Source: Streptomyces sporangiiformans
Lineage (GTDB): Bacteria; Actinomycetota; Actinomycetes; Streptomycetales; Streptomycetaceae
Direction: 5' to 3'
DNA length: 64,000 nt
NCBI RefSeq assembly: GCF_005768555.2
Contig: NZ_VCHX02000101.1
Coordinates: 1-64,000, forward strand
Each line of letters begins with the position of its first letter. Positions within the stretch are counted from its first letter, which is position 1. Positions 16,341 through 25,414 of this stretch are shown here, in pieces. The position numbers and the translations under genes were made by a program. Under the pieces are notes generated by a model. That model ran no database searches and had not been told where the DNA came from. It saw only the letters and a program-made list of their open reading frames with translations.

Positions 16341-17192
16341 ATGGCGACGAGAACCACGCCGACGGAACGGCAGAAGCGGCTGGGGGCCGAGCTGCGCAAG
16401 ATGCGCCTTGCGGCCGGCGCCACCACCGAGTACGCCGCCGGGCTGCTCGGAATTGACCGGACCCGATTGTCCAACATGGAGTCGGGAATCCGGCCTTTCT
16501 CGCCCGAGCGCATCCGCACGCTGGCCTCTAACTATGCCTGCACGGACGACAGTTACGTCGAAGCGCTGGCCGCCATCGCCGAGGGCAAGGAACGAGGCTG
16601 GTGGGAGAAGCACCGGGGCACCCTGCCCTCCGGACTGCTGGACATCGCCGAACTCGAGTGGCACGCCGCGCGCGTGCGGACCGCACAGGTCATGCACGTA
16701 CCGGGGCTGCTCCAGACCGAGGAGTACGCCCGCGCCGTGTTCGCGGCCGTCCTGCCACCCCTGAGCCGACTCGAGGTCGAACTACGCGTCGCCCACCGCA
16801 TGGAGCGACAACAGGTCTTCAAGCGACCAGCACCGCTTCCGTACGTCGCCTACGTCCACGAAGCCGCCCTGCGCATGCCGTTCGGCGGCGCCGACGTGAC
16901 CCGACAGCAGCTCAAGCACCTCTGTGCTCTCTCCGAACGCGAGACCACACAGGTGCGCGTCATTCCCACCAGCGTGGGCGGATTCCCCGGAGCAGGGCAC
17001 GCACTGCTGTACGCGGACGGCGCCGTGCCCCAACTCGACACCGTTCAACTGGACTCCGCACACGGACCGGAATTCACCGGCGCCGAAGCACAGCTCACCA
17101 AGTACCGTGCCCACCTGGACTGGATGGCCGACGCGGCGCTGCCTCCTGCAGCTTCGCGCGACCTCATCCGCGAAGTCGCCCTCGAACTCTGA
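16341..17192 (+). CDS. XRE-family regulator with DUF5753 domain
   Basis: 283 aa from ATG 16341 (AAGGGG site). The N-terminal helix-turn-helix is at residues 13-60 (LGAELRKMRLAAGATTEYAA, RTRLSNMESGIRPF). The DUF5753 domain follows with the hallmark VMHVPGLLQTEEYARAVF (about 112-130) and VRVIPTSVGGFPGAGHALL. These are Streptomyces-specific regulators paired with a DUF397 protein, which follows here after 17 bp. The targets are unknown. Confidence 0.93.
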   Translation: MATRTTPTERQKRLGAELRKMRLAAGATTEYAAGLLGIDRTRLSNMESGIRPFSPERIRTLASNYACTDDSYVEALAAIAEGKERGWWEKHRGTLPSGLLDIAELEWHAARVRTAQVMHVPGLLQTEEYARAVFAAVLPPLSRLEVELRVAHRMERQQVFKRPAPLPYVAYVHEAALRMPFGGADVTRQQLKHLCALSERETTQVRVIPTSVGGFPGAGHALLYADGAVPQLDTVQLDSAHGPEFTGAEAQLTKYRAHLDWMADAALPPAASRDLIREVALEL

Positions 17193-17209
17193 ACTCCAAG
17201 GAAGACACC

Positions 17210-17401
17210 GTGACCGGCATCAACTGGGAAGACCCGTACTGCGGCGAAGGCAACAACTGCTTCCGCATAGGCACCGACGACCACGACAACGCCTACATCG
17301 CCCTCGCCGGACAAGAGGACCACTACCTCACCGACAGCCGCGAAGCGCTCCGTACCCTCATCCGGGACATCAAGGCGGGCAAGGCCGACCACCTGCTGTA
17401 G
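17210..17401 (+). CDS. DUF397-family small protein
   Basis: 63 aa from GTG 17210 (AAGGAAG site). It has the family outline: GEGNNCFRIG, DNAYIALAGQEDHYLTDSRE and ALRTLIRDIKAGKADHLL at the C-terminus. It is cotranscribed with the XRE regulator. In known pairs such as WhiJ/BldB-like systems the small protein antagonises or partners the regulator. Confidence 0.88.
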   Translation: MTGINWEDPYCGEGNNCFRIGTDDHDNAYIALAGQEDHYLTDSREALRTLIRDIKAGKADHLL

Positions 17402-17408
17402 GCGGGGG

Positions 17409-17891
17409 TCAGCCGACCTCGTTCTCCGCCACAGCCTGGCCGTGGACCACGACGTCGCCGCCGTAGAACATTCCCGTGAAGACCGGGGAGTACGTGAGCT
17501 GGACGTCGACCTCCACCTCGTCGGGGTTGGCGGCGACGCAGTGGGTGGCGCCGATGTCCGCGCCGGTCATGCCCATTTCGCGGGCGAACGCCTTCACTCG
17601 GGCGTTGCAGTTCTCGTAGAGGATGGGAGCGCCGGCCCCCGGGTTCTCGTACAGCTCCTCGAGGTCCACGTCCTGGGCGGCGTAGCGGGCGGCCTGTTCC
17701 GCTATGTCGGCGGCGCGTTCCCGTTTGGAGATGGACAGGCCGCCGTCGATCACGAAGGCCGACAAGGAGAGGAAGACCAGCGCGAAGATGATGACTGCGC
17801 CGGCGCCCGAGCCACGGTCGTCGAGGCGTGCGCGGCGTGCGTCCGCCCAAGCGCGTACGGCACTTCGGATGCGCCCGTTCATTACCCCCAT
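17409..17891 (-). CDS. TadG-like pilus assembly protein
   Basis: 160 aa from ATG 17891, whose A is shared with the upstream TGA. After a basic N-terminus comes DDRGSGAGAVIIFALVFLSL, a Gly-Ser-x-x-x-x-type N-terminal hydrophobic helix as in TadE/TadG pseudopilins, then FVIDGGLSISKRERAADIAE. The remainder is extracytoplasmic with a Cys pair (ENCNAR, THCVA) likely to form a disulfide. Last gene of the Tad operon. Confidence 0.82.
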   Translation of the reverse strand: MGVMNGRIRSAVRAWADARRARLDDRGSGAGAVIIFALVFLSLSAFVIDGGLSISKRERAADIAEQAARYAAQDVDLEELYENPGAGAPILYENCNARVKAFAREMGMTGADIGATHCVAANPDEVEVDVQLTYSPVFTGMFYGGDVVVHGQAVAENEVG

Positions 17892-18355
17892 CACGCCTTC
17901 CTCTTGAAGGGGTCCAGCGGCGCGGTGAACGACGACGTCAGCGTGGTCGGCACGTCCAGGCCGAGCATGGCCAAGCCTCGTACCTCGCAGCTGACCTCGA
18001 CGGTGAACAGGTCGGCGTCCGCAAAGCCGGCGCTGGTCTTGGTCACCGACACCGGGCCCGAGCAGACGTCAGCCAGATCGGCCTCCGCGGCCTTCGTCGC
18101 CTCCGCCATCGCGGGGCCCACCTCGCGCTGCAGGGAGCCCGAGCGAGCCGCGTCCCGCGCTGCCCCGTCGAGTGCCCCGCGCCCGTCGACCAGTTGCCCG
18201 AAGGCCACGAGGACGAGGATGAAGAGGATCATCACCGGGGCGAGGATCACGACCTCGATGGTGGACAGCCCGCGGTCACGGTCGCTGCCCTGCTCTCGGC
18301 CTCGCTCGTAGCCGTCAGCGAAAGCCCGCACCCACGCACGTACGAAAGAGCGCAT
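17891..18355 (-). CDS. TadE-like pseudopilin
   Basis: 154 aa from ATG 18355. The pilin-like segment DRGLSTIEVVILAPVMILFI (about residues 27-46) has the conserved Glu five residues after Gly, the usual prepilin peptidase signature. The extracellular domain has a Cys pair (DVCSGP, EVSCEV). It is one base from the preceding gene and overlaps the next. Confidence 0.88.
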   Translation of the reverse strand: MRSFVRAWVRAFADGYERGREQGSDRDRGLSTIEVVILAPVMILFILVLVAFGQLVDGRGALDGAARDAARSGSLQREVGPAMAEATKAAEADLADVCSGPVSVTKTSAGFADADLFTVEVSCEVRGLAMLGLDVPTTLTSSFTAPLDPFKRKA

Positions 18356-18799
18356 CTAGTTCTGGCCCTCCTCCACGAACCGCTCCACCGGCCCCACCGA
18401 CTGCGCGTGCACCGTCAGGTCCAGCCCCGGAAACACCGTGGGCACGCGGGCCGTGATCTCCACGCCCACCGTGTTCTGCTCCGGCTGGAGCATGGCCACG
18501 TCGGGCCCCAGGACCAACTGCGGCCCCAGCTGGGTGATGTAGCTGTCGACGACATTCCGCGCCTCGCCTCGCCACGCGCCCGGCCGTTCGTCGGCCGTCG
18601 CGCGTGCCTTCCGCGCGCCCGCCTGGGCCGCCGCCTGGGCCACATGGTCGGCGAAGAAGTACAGCGCGAACTGCACCGTCGCGAAAATCATGAAGAAGAG
18701 TACGGGCGTGAGCAGCACGAACTCGATCGCGGTCATGCCGGAGTCGCCGCGGGCGGAGGCGGCCTCCACCCGGCGGCGTACCCAGCGTCGTACGCTCAC
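18356..18799 (-). CDS. TadE-like pseudopilin, second copy
   Basis: 147 aa, start taken at GTG 18799 behind a GGGG stretch; a longer in-frame extension would overlap the pilin gene. ARGDSGMTAIEFVLLTPVLF carries the E+5 prepilin signature. Then FADHVAQAAAQAGARKARA, typical of TadE. It is immediately followed (no gap) by the second TadE gene. Confidence 0.85.
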   Translation of the reverse strand: MSVRRWVRRRVEAASARGDSGMTAIEFVLLTPVLFFMIFATVQFALYFFADHVAQAAAQAGARKARATADERPGAWRGEARNVVDSYITQLGPQLVLGPDVAMLQPEQNTVGVEITARVPTVFPGLDLTVHAQSVGPVERFVEEGQN

Positions 18800-18833
18800 C
18801 AGTAACCCCGTATGGATGTGGATGTGGAAAGAG

Positions 18834-19085
18834 TCAGCAGGTGCTGCCGGCGTCGGCACCCTTGATGCAGTCGCCCACCTTGTTGGCGCCGTCGCTCAGC
18901 GCGGCGTTGATGATCGCGGCGACCACGCCGACGATCGCCACGACGACCGCCGAGATGATGACCCACTCCACCGCGGACGCACCGCGGTCGAGCTCGCCGG
19001 AGCGGGCACGCTGCACCCGGCCCTGGAGGAAGGTGATCAGGAAGTCCACCCCCGGGATCCCGGTGCTGAAGTTCCGTCCGTTCAT
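18834..19085 (-). CDS. Flp-type major pilin candidate
   Basis: 83 aa from ATG 19085 with GAGAGGA upstream. A single hydrophobic helix follows DRGASAVEWVIISAVVVAIV (about residues 38-57), where Glu follows Gly by five residues. It ends GDCIKGADAGSTC with two Cys that may be cross-linked. The 38-residue leader is longer than classical Flp leaders but usual for actinobacterial Flp-like pilins. It lies between TadC and TadE genes. Confidence 0.82.
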   Translation of the reverse strand: MNGRNFSTGIPGVDFLITFLQGRVQRARSGELDRGASAVEWVIISAVVVAIVGVVAAIINAALSDGANKVGDCIKGADAGSTC

Positions 19086-19141
19086 GGTGAGTTGTCCTCT
19101 CAAAGCAATTTCAAGCTGTTCGGAACCGTTTCGGACCTGGA

Positions 19142-20065
19142 TCAAGAGACCTGGAACACACGCATCGCCGCCGGGAAGATCAGGAAGACCAGGAACCCCG
19201 CACACAGCAGCAGCTGCGCCACGAGCATCGACTGTGACTTCTCGCCCGCGCTGCCCTCGATATCGGCGAGTTCGCGGTGCCGCATCGTCTCGGCGCGTGA
19301 GGCGAGCGACTCGCGCACCTTCGCACCGTCGTCCGCGACGAGCGCCAACGACGCCGACAGGTCCTTGAGTTCCTCGACGCCCAGCTCCTCGCCGAGCGAA
19401 CCGAGCGCCTGCCACTGGCTGATGCCGGTGATCCGGGCGTCGGCCAGCGCGTTGCGGATCCGCTGTGTCGCCCAGCCGTCGGAGATCTCGGCGGCGGCCA
19501 TCAGGGCCTCCGGGAGACCTCGGCCGCCGGCCAGGCTCATGGACACCAGATCCAGATACGCGCCGATGACGCGCCGCAGGTCACGTCGCTTGTCGGCCGC
19601 GTCCCTGCGTACCTCGAGATCCGGCAGGAGAAAGAAGATGACCGCGAACAGCAGCGCCAGCCAGACCGGGATGATCGGGCTGTCGCCGAAGCCCAGCGTC
19701 CAGACGATGGCGAACAGGAACGGCCCGAAGAAGAGACCGGCCGCGGACAGCAGGACCTTCGTCGCCAGGAAGTTCTCCCAACTCCGGTCCAGCACCGCGA
19801 GGTCGGCCCGCAGCGACCGCTGCTCCCAGCCCTGCTGCATGTAGAACTCGGCGACCCGCGCGCCCACTTGGGCACGTACGCTGCCGATCCGTCCGGCGTC
19901 GGCGGCGCGGTGCGAGGACTCGTACGCCGCGCCTCGCGCCCGCATCGCGTCGATGCGGGCGACCTGGGAGATCGCGCTGCGCTTGGACGGCATGAGGGCC
20001 CGTACGAGGACGTAGACGCCCAGGCCCATGACGGCGCCGATCACGATCGGCATGGTCAGGTTCAC
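19142..20065 (-). CDS. tadC: TadC-like platform protein (GspF/T2SSF domain)
   Basis: 307 aa from GTG 20065, GTGA overlap with tadB. Membrane segments at about 7-23, 105-145 and near the C-terminus (LLLCAGFLVFLIFPAAM). Cytoplasmic helical domain with LVSMSLAGGRGLPEALMAAA and GISQWQALGSLGEELGVEEL, the usual T2SSF pattern. Forms the inner-membrane platform with TadB. Confidence 0.9.
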   Translation of the reverse strand: MNLTMPIVIGAVMGLGVYVLVRALMPSKRSAISQVARIDAMRARGAAYESSHRAADAGRIGSVRAQVGARVAEFYMQQGWEQRSLRADLAVLDRSWENFLATKVLLSAAGLFFGPFLFAIVWTLGFGDSPIIPVWLALLFAVIFFLLPDLEVRRDAADKRRDLRRVIGAYLDLVSMSLAGGRGLPEALMAAAEISDGWATQRIRNALADARITGISQWQALGSLGEELGVEELKDLSASLALVADDGAKVRESLASRAETMRHRELADIEGSAGEKSQSMLVAQLLLCAGFLVFLIFPAAMRVFQVS

Positions 20066-21126
20066 CGGTGTACTCCCTCCTCGGCAGTGGGCGCACCGGG
20101 CGCGGCCTGCGCACCAGGCGTGGCCTGCGCGCCGGCCGCACCGGACGTGGCGGAAGCCCCGGACACTCCGGACGCTCCGGACGCCCCAGCGGACCGCGGC
20201 CGTACGAACTGCACCGCCGCCTCGTCCCGCACCAGGAACCGCTCCGGAGTCTCGATCGTCGACAGCTTGCGCAGCCACAGGAAGCCGGCGGCGAACAGGC
20301 CGCAGACGCAGGCGAGTACGACCTGACCGACCGCCGTGCCGTACGGCTCGACGAACTCACGGTTAAAGATCGACAGGCCGAGGACGAAGGCGATCGAGAC
20401 GGCGACGACGATCTGCACGGACCGGCGGGTCGAGGCCCGCTGGGCCATGACGCGCTGCCGCATGTCGACCTCCTCGCGCGCCGACTTCGCCAGGGCGCCC
20501 AGCACCTGGCGCAGACCCGGGCCGCGCAGCCGCGCGTTGAGGATCAGCGCGGCCACGATGATGTCGGCGGACGCGTCGTTGATCTCGTCGGCGAGGTGCT
20601 GAAGGGCCTCGGGCAGGGGCGTACGGGAGCGCAGCCGGTCGACGAGTGCGTCGAGGTGCGGGCGCAGGACCGGGGCCGAGGCGCGCGCGGATGCCGGGAT
20701 GGCCTGCTCCAGGCCGACCGCGCCCGCGATGGTGTCGCGCAGCGATTCGGTCCAGGACGCGAGGGCCTCCACGCGGCGCATGGCGGCCTTCTCCTCGGAG
20801 GCGCCGCCGAAGAGCTTGTCCCAGAAGAAGACGAGCACGGCGCTCGCGATGCCGGCCACCGCCCAGCGGGTGAGCAGCAGCACGACGATTCCGGCGCCGG
20901 CCGCGATCGAACCGCGCTGACCGGCGAACCGGATGAGTTCACCGGCGCGTTCACCGGCCTTCTGCTTCTCGTGGTCGGGCTTTGCGGGCAGTCCGCGGAC
21001 CGCGACGGCGAAAAGCGCGAGGCCGCCGCCGACGGCGATGCCGCACGCGAGCGCGTACAGCACGGTCTTGGAGAAGAGCCCGCCCATGGAGCCGAGCGAG
21101 CCGAGTGCGGCGAGCGTCATGGTCAC
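20062..21126 (-). CDS. tadB: TadB-like platform protein (GspF/T2SSF domain)
   Basis: 354 aa from GTG 21126, which overlaps the tadA stop (GTGA); ATG 21120 is an alternative. Four hydrophobic segments flank a T2SSF domain (WTESLRDTIAGAVGLEQAIP, PLPEALQHLADEINDASADI). After the last membrane segment a Ser/Ala/Gly-rich tail of about 40 residues (GASGASGVSGASATSGAAGA) is unusual for TadB and looks like repeat expansion. Confidence 0.9.
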   Translation of the reverse strand: MTMTLAALGSLGSMGGLFSKTVLYALACGIAVGGGLALFAVAVRGLPAKPDHEKQKAGERAGELIRFAGQRGSIAAGAGIVVLLLTRWAVAGIASAVLVFFWDKLFGGASEEKAAMRRVEALASWTESLRDTIAGAVGLEQAIPASARASAPVLRPHLDALVDRLRSRTPLPEALQHLADEINDASADIIVAALILNARLRGPGLRQVLGALAKSAREEVDMRQRVMAQRASTRRSVQIVVAVSIAFVLGLSIFNREFVEPYGTAVGQVVLACVCGLFAAGFLWLRKLSTIETPERFLVRDEAAVQFVRPRSAGASGASGVSGASATSGAAGAQATPGAQAAPGAPTAEEGVHR

Positions 21127-22433
21127 CCCCAGTTCCCGCCGGGCAGGCGATAGCCGTACGCGGTCAGGTCGTCGAGGCAGGAGAGGGGCGCGTGCGGGAC
21201 GACACGGCCGTCCGACGCCTCGGCGAAGACCTCGCTGGACAGTACGCGTCCGTCGACGCCGTTGACCTCACGGATCGAGGTGACCATGCGCTGAAGTCGG
21301 CCGCCCGTCTGGTAGTTGTTGCGCCGCTGGATGAACACGACGAAGTTCACGGCACCCGCCACGAGCATCTGGCTGGCCTCGATGGGCAGCCGCTCGTTGG
21401 CCTGAAGCGCGTAGGTGGAAATACGGTTGAACACCTCGCTGGAGCTGTTCGCGTGGATGGTGGACAGCGAGCCGTCGTTGCCCTGCGACATCGCGTTGAG
21501 CATGGTCACGATCTCGTCGCCGAGCACCTCACCGACGATGACGCGCGAGGGGTTCATACGCAGCGACCGGCGCACCAACTCCGCCATGGAGATGGCGCCC
21601 TGGCCTTCGGAGTTGGGCAGGCGCTCCTCGAACGCGACGACGTTCGGGTGCAGGTCCTGGAAGGTGTCGAGCCCGAGCTCCAGGGCGCGTTCGACGGTGA
21701 TGAGGCGCTCGTGCGGCGGGATCTCGTTCGCGAGGGCCCGCAGCAGAGTGGTCTTACCGGCGTTCGTCGCGCCCGCGATCATGATGTTCTTGCGCGCCCG
21801 GACCGCACACGCGAGGAAGTGCCCGACCTCGGGCGTGAGCGTGCCGTTGCCGACGAGGTCCGACATGAAGACCTTGCCCATGCGGGCGCGGCGGATGGAG
21901 AGCGCCGGGCGCCGGGTGACGTCCATGACGGCGGACAGTCGCGACCCGTCCGGCAGCCGCAGGTCGAGCTGCGGGTTGGCGGAGTCGAAGGGCCGGGAGG
22001 AGAGACCGGAGTACGCGCCGAGGATCTGGATGAGTTCGATGAGCTCTTCGTCGTTCTCGGCGACGGGATCGCCTTTTACTTCCCGCCCGTCCGCGTATCC
22101 GATGAAGACCTGGTCGTACCCGTTGATGTCGATGTTCTCGACCTCGGGGTTGTCGAGCAGTGGCTGGAGCCGGCCGACTCCGAAGAGCGCGGCGTGCACG
22201 GCGGCCGCGTACTGCTCCTCGGTGTCGGCATCCAGCGGCGTACGACCGGAGTTGATCTCGGTCCGGGCGTACTCCTCGAGGATCTGGGCTATGACCGCGC
22301 GGGCGTACTGCCGCTCGTCCTCGGTGGACATCGGCGTGACGCCGGAGACCTGGTCGAGGCGGCGCTGCTCGGCGATGCGGTCACCGGCTTCCTGCCGGAA
22401 CCGCTTGACCAGCTGGTGGTCAACGGCGGTCAT
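21123..22433 (-). CDS. tadA: TadA/CpaF secretion ATPase
   Basis: 436 aa from ATG 22433 (ATGA overlap with the upstream gene). VirB11-like ATPase: NIDINGYDQVFIGYADGRE, Walker A GATNAGKTTLLRAL (about residue 219), Asp box (ITVERALELGLD), Walker B RVIVGEVLGDEIVTMLNAMS and the His box GSLSTIHANSS. It powers pilus assembly at the cytoplasmic side. Confidence 0.96.
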   Translation of the reverse strand: MTAVDHQLVKRFRQEAGDRIAEQRRLDQVSGVTPMSTEDERQYARAVIAQILEEYARTEINSGRTPLDADTEEQYAAAVHAALFGVGRLQPLLDNPEVENIDINGYDQVFIGYADGREVKGDPVAENDEELIELIQILGAYSGLSSRPFDSANPQLDLRLPDGSRLSAVMDVTRRPALSIRRARMGKVFMSDLVGNGTLTPEVGHFLACAVRARKNIMIAGATNAGKTTLLRALANEIPPHERLITVERALELGLDTFQDLHPNVVAFEERLPNSEGQGAISMAELVRRSLRMNPSRVIVGEVLGDEIVTMLNAMSQGNDGSLSTIHANSSSEVFNRISTYALQANERLPIEASQMLVAGAVNFVVFIQRRNNYQTGGRLQRMVTSIREVNGVDGRVLSSEVFAEASDGRVVPHAPLSCLDDLTAYGYRLPGGNWG

Positions 22434-23257
22434 CGGCCGGCCCCCGCGGTGGGCCCGGCCCAGGCCGCCCCGAACTGCTGGTAGAGGTCCGCGGTCACCT
22501 TGCGGGCCGACCGGATGAGCAACGACTTGTCCAAGCGGCCACGCTTACGGCCGGCCAACTGGTCGGCGCCCGCGGGGTCGTCGGCGAGGGTGCCCACGAC
22601 GCGGGCGCCCGTCTGCGCGGCCACCAGCATGTCGTTGACCTGGTGGACGAGCTTGGCGGAGTCACTCGGGTCGGCGAGGAGGATGACGCCGATGAGCGGC
22701 ATCCCCAAGGAGGCCGCGCCGCGCGTGCCCCCGTGCAACTTGGCGGTGAGGGCGGCGGCCCGATCGCGTACGCGGGCGATGGCCTCCGGCTCCGTACGCG
22801 ATATGAGGAGGACGAGGGCGGCCTGCGAGAACATCTCGACGGCGGGGGTGTCCCCGCTGATCCGGCCGCAGTCGGCGATGACGTCGGCGGGCGCGTGGGG
22901 CGAGTCGGCGAGCTGGGCGAAGGCGCGGCCGAGGGTCGGCCACAGCCCGGCGAGCCCGGCAGCCTGCTCGGCGTTCCCGAGCCCGACCAGCACCTCGAGC
23001 CCACCGCTCAACGGCTGTACGTGATCCCAGAGTTGATCCGGTACGAGTCCTCGGCGCGCGGTGGCGGCGATGGACAGCATGCCGGTGTTGGGGTTGAGCG
23101 GACCGCCGTGCGCGGCGGCACTGCGGTACACGAGGTCGCCGCCGGCCGGGTCGGTCTCGGCGAGCAGAACCCGGCGGGGCCAGACCGCGGCGAGGGCGAC
23201 GGCGGCCGTGGTGACGCCGGGTGACCCCTTGTCGGCGGCGAGAGCGATGAGCGCCAT
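22430..23257 (-). CDS. CpaE/TadZ-like ParA-fold ATPase
   Basis: 275 aa from ATG 23257. Deviant Walker A KGSPGVTTAAVALA at residues 10-23, then LLAETDPAGGD and a C-terminal helical part. By family it localises the pilus machinery. It lacks the receiver domain of CpaE proper. Overlaps tadA by four bases. Confidence 0.85.
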   Translation of the reverse strand: MALIALAADKGSPGVTTAAVALAAVWPRRVLLAETDPAGGDLVYRSAAAHGGPLNPNTGMLSIAATARRGLVPDQLWDHVQPLSGGLEVLVGLGNAEQAAGLAGLWPTLGRAFAQLADSPHAPADVIADCGRISGDTPAVEMFSQAALVLLISRTEPEAIARVRDRAAALTAKLHGGTRGAASLGMPLIGVILLADPSDSAKLVHQVNDMLVAAQTGARVVGTLADDPAGADQLAGRKRGRLDKSLLIRSARKVTADLYQQFGAAWAGPTAGAGR

Positions 23258-23280
23258 GTCTCTGTTTGTCTCTCTCGCCC

Positions 23281-24012
23281 TTAGTTGCCGGGGACTTTGA
23301 CGAGCGAGACCTGGTTCGCCGCGGCGGCGCGGGTGAGCGCGGCGGCGTCACCCTCGTCGACGGTCACCGTGATCTGCTTGTTGGTGCTGCTGATGGTGGC
23401 GTCGCCGCCGGCGTCCGGCACGCTGGTCACCCGCGCGTCGGTGACGATCGGCGTATCGCTGCCGGAGTCGGTGCTGGTGTCTCCACTGCCGGTCGCGTCG
23501 TCCGAGGGCGTGGCGGCACTGTCGCCGACCGCGTACGCGGCCACGACGTCGCCCGCCTTGATGCCCACCGGGTACTGGCCCTCCTTGAGGGAGAGGCCGA
23601 CTACGGCCTTGCCGGCCGGGAGGGTGCTCTTCGCCCCGAACATCTGGCCGACGGCGACGCTGCCCGCGAAGATGGTCGACTTGGCCTTGAGTTTCTTGAG
23701 GCTGCCGAGCTTGGACCACTCGACGTAGTCGACGCCGGAGTCGGCGGAGACCATGACAGAGGTCACGTTGCTGTCGGTGACGGACTCTCCGGCCTGGATG
23801 TCCTTGGTCACCTTCACGACCTCGACACGGTCCCCGGCGCGCAACACGAGCATGGTGGCACCGAGGGCACCGACCAGGATGAGCAGCACGGCGAGAGCGG
23901 CAAGCGCCGGTTTGCGCTCGCGAGGCGGCGCGGGAAGGCGCTCACCCATCGCCGGCTGGGCCGGCGCCGCGGAACGGTGGTTACCCGCCCCCGTACGCTC
24001 TTGGATCTTCAC
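23281..24012 (-). CDS. cpaB: CpaB/RcpC-like SAF-domain protein
   Basis: 243 aa from ATG 24012, first gene of the Tad operon. One transmembrane helix (about 37-57), then a SAF domain: VVKVTKDIQAGESVTDSNVT, LPAGKAVVGLSLKEGQYPVG, AGDVVAAYAVG. A Ser/Asp/Thr-rich insert (about 165-190) splits the domain. The family is the periplasmic or surface-facing partner of pilus assembly. Confidence 0.85.
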   Translation of the reverse strand: MKIQERTGAGNHRSAAPAQPAMGERLPAPPRERKPALAALAVLLILVGALGATMLVLRAGDRVEVVKVTKDIQAGESVTDSNVTSVMVSADSGVDYVEWSKLGSLKKLKAKSTIFAGSVAVGQMFGAKSTLPAGKAVVGLSLKEGQYPVGIKAGDVVAAYAVGDSAATPSDDATGSGDTSTDSGSDTPIVTDARVTSVPDAGGDATISSTNKQITVTVDEGDAAALTRAAAANQVSLVKVPGN

Positions 24013-24092
24013 GCAACCGCTCCCCGTACACCCAAGAAGGTTTCCGTCAATTGGGACACTGCACTCCCATCGGACGTACCGTCCGACCAGGT

Positions 24093-24121
24093 CGGATAGC
24101 CATGGCTGGAATGAGTGTCAA
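24093..24121 (-). promoter_or_regulatory. Sigma-70-type promoter for the Tad operon
   Basis: On the minus strand TTGACA (24121-24116) is followed after exactly 17 bp by TATCCG (24098-24093), 81 bp upstream of the cpaB start. The -35 is perfect consensus; the -10 matches TAnnnT only in part. A small inverted repeat, CGGAC-GTACC-GTCCG (24071-24085), lies just downstream and could be an operator. Confidence 0.55.
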
Positions 24122-24447
24122 GTCATCGCACCGTATCAGCAGCGCATAAGCCCCTCAAGGCGCGTCCACGACCGCGGACCTCACGCAGCTCGACGTTAAC
24201 CACGCGCAACGCGGGCCGTTCGGTTCCCCGTTGAGAACTTGCCTGCGTAGGCGGCTGTCGCTGTGCGGGCGCGAATCACCCGCCCGCGGGAGGACAGGGA
24301 CTCGTTGCGCGGAAGACACCATTCCTGCACGAACTGCTCACGCATCGCCGCCCTGCTCCGTGGCGGAGTTCGTGCGCCGCCGTGCCATGATCTTCCACCG
24401 CAGGAATGCAGTCGGGACGTCGGTCAGTACGGGTGGAGTTGGTTGTT
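24122..24447. other. Rest of the divergent intergenic region
   Basis: About 330 bp between the Tad promoter and the next rightward gene. I see no coding signal, tRNA or strong hairpin. The GGTGGAG preceding GTG 24448 is the only clear element. Confidence 0.4.
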
Positions 24448-25401
24448 GTGTCGGAGCTTCTCCCGGTGAACGCGGGGGCTCTGTCGGCCGACGCCCGCGT
24501 CCTGCCGTCGGTACGCGCCATCGGCGCACGTCATGGTTTCGACTACACCGACGACGCGGCGACGGCGGCGATGCTCGCGGAACGACGACGGGCGCTGCGT
24601 GCTTGCGAGCGGGGGCCGTTGGTGTGGCTGGGTGCTCTGGCCCTGAGCGCCGGCGTCGTGTGGCCGATCCTGGGTCCTGTGGTGCCTGCCTTCTCCGGAA
24701 AGCCGGTGCTGGCGTTCGGCCCGGCGGGTCCGCTGCTCGTGGTGGCGGTGGCTGCCCTCGCGCTGGTACGGCGGCGCTGGAAAAGGGAGTTGCTGGACGC
24801 GAGGCTCGCGGGCTACCGCGAGGTGCTCGGGCTGGCGCGGGCCCACGGGGTGCCGGTGACTCATGTGCCGGGCTGGCTGGTGGGGCGGTCGTTCAGCGGC
24901 GGCCGGGAGACGATGCCGATTCCTGTGTACGCGGAGGTGGAGCCATCGCCTGGCGGACCGTCGTCCGGAGGGCTGTCGCCCGAAGGGCCGTCGTCCGGAG
25001 GGTCGTTGCCCAGCGAGGCAGAACCGTCGACAGCGCCGGACGTTCCCACGAAGCCCGCGTCGGTGATGTCGTACGAGGCCATGGCGGACGAGGGCGGCTG
25101 GCACGACGAGACAGGGTGCCTGCTGCTGTTCGCGGGGATCGTCGGTGTGGCGTGGGCCGTCTCCTCGGACAACCCTCTCGGCTATCTGGCAGCCTTCGTC
25201 GCCGTCCCCGTCGCCATCTCGATCTGGGTGGCCGGTAGCCGCCAGGGCCGTGAGAGGCAACGCCTCCGGGAGACGGCTGTGGCGTACGTACGTGCTCTCT
25301 CCGCGGCCCAGGCGGCGGGAGCGGGCGTCCCCGAACTGTCGCCGGTCCTGCAGAAGTTGCTGGAGGAGGAGACGGAGAAGGAGAAGAACCAGGCGGCCTG
25401 A
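24448..25401 (+). CDS. Membrane protein of unknown function
   Basis: 317 aa from GTG 24448 (GGTGGAG site). Two hydrophobic pairs (about 55-110 and 230-265) and a cytosolic tail of Glu/Lys repeats (LLEEETEKEKNQ). Between them lies a Pro/Ser/Gly-rich repetitive linker (PSSGGLSPEGPSSGGSLPSE) of about 40 residues. After the first helices, RRWKRELLDARLAGYREVLG resembles the juxtamembrane region of the protein at 56036 (RARRYREIVGIARSGGADIP against YREVLGLARAHGVPVTHVP). No domain recognised. Confidence 0.7.
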   Translation: MSELLPVNAGALSADARVLPSVRAIGARHGFDYTDDAATAAMLAERRRALRACERGPLVWLGALALSAGVVWPILGPVVPAFSGKPVLAFGPAGPLLVVAVAALALVRRRWKRELLDARLAGYREVLGLARAHGVPVTHVPGWLVGRSFSGGRETMPIPVYAEVEPSPGGPSSGGLSPEGPSSGGSLPSEAEPSTAPDVPTKPASVMSYEAMADEGGWHDETGCLLLFAGIVGVAWAVSSDNPLGYLAAFVAVPVAISIWVAGSRQGRERQRLRETAVAYVRALSAAQAAGAGVPELSPVLQKLLEEETEKEKNQAA

Positions 25402-25414
25402 GAGCTGTTTGGCC

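Noticed and set aside
24406..25401. Earlier starts for the membrane gene at 24406 or 24433
   Set aside because: The better placed GGTGGAG and the protein-like N-terminus favour GTG 24448.
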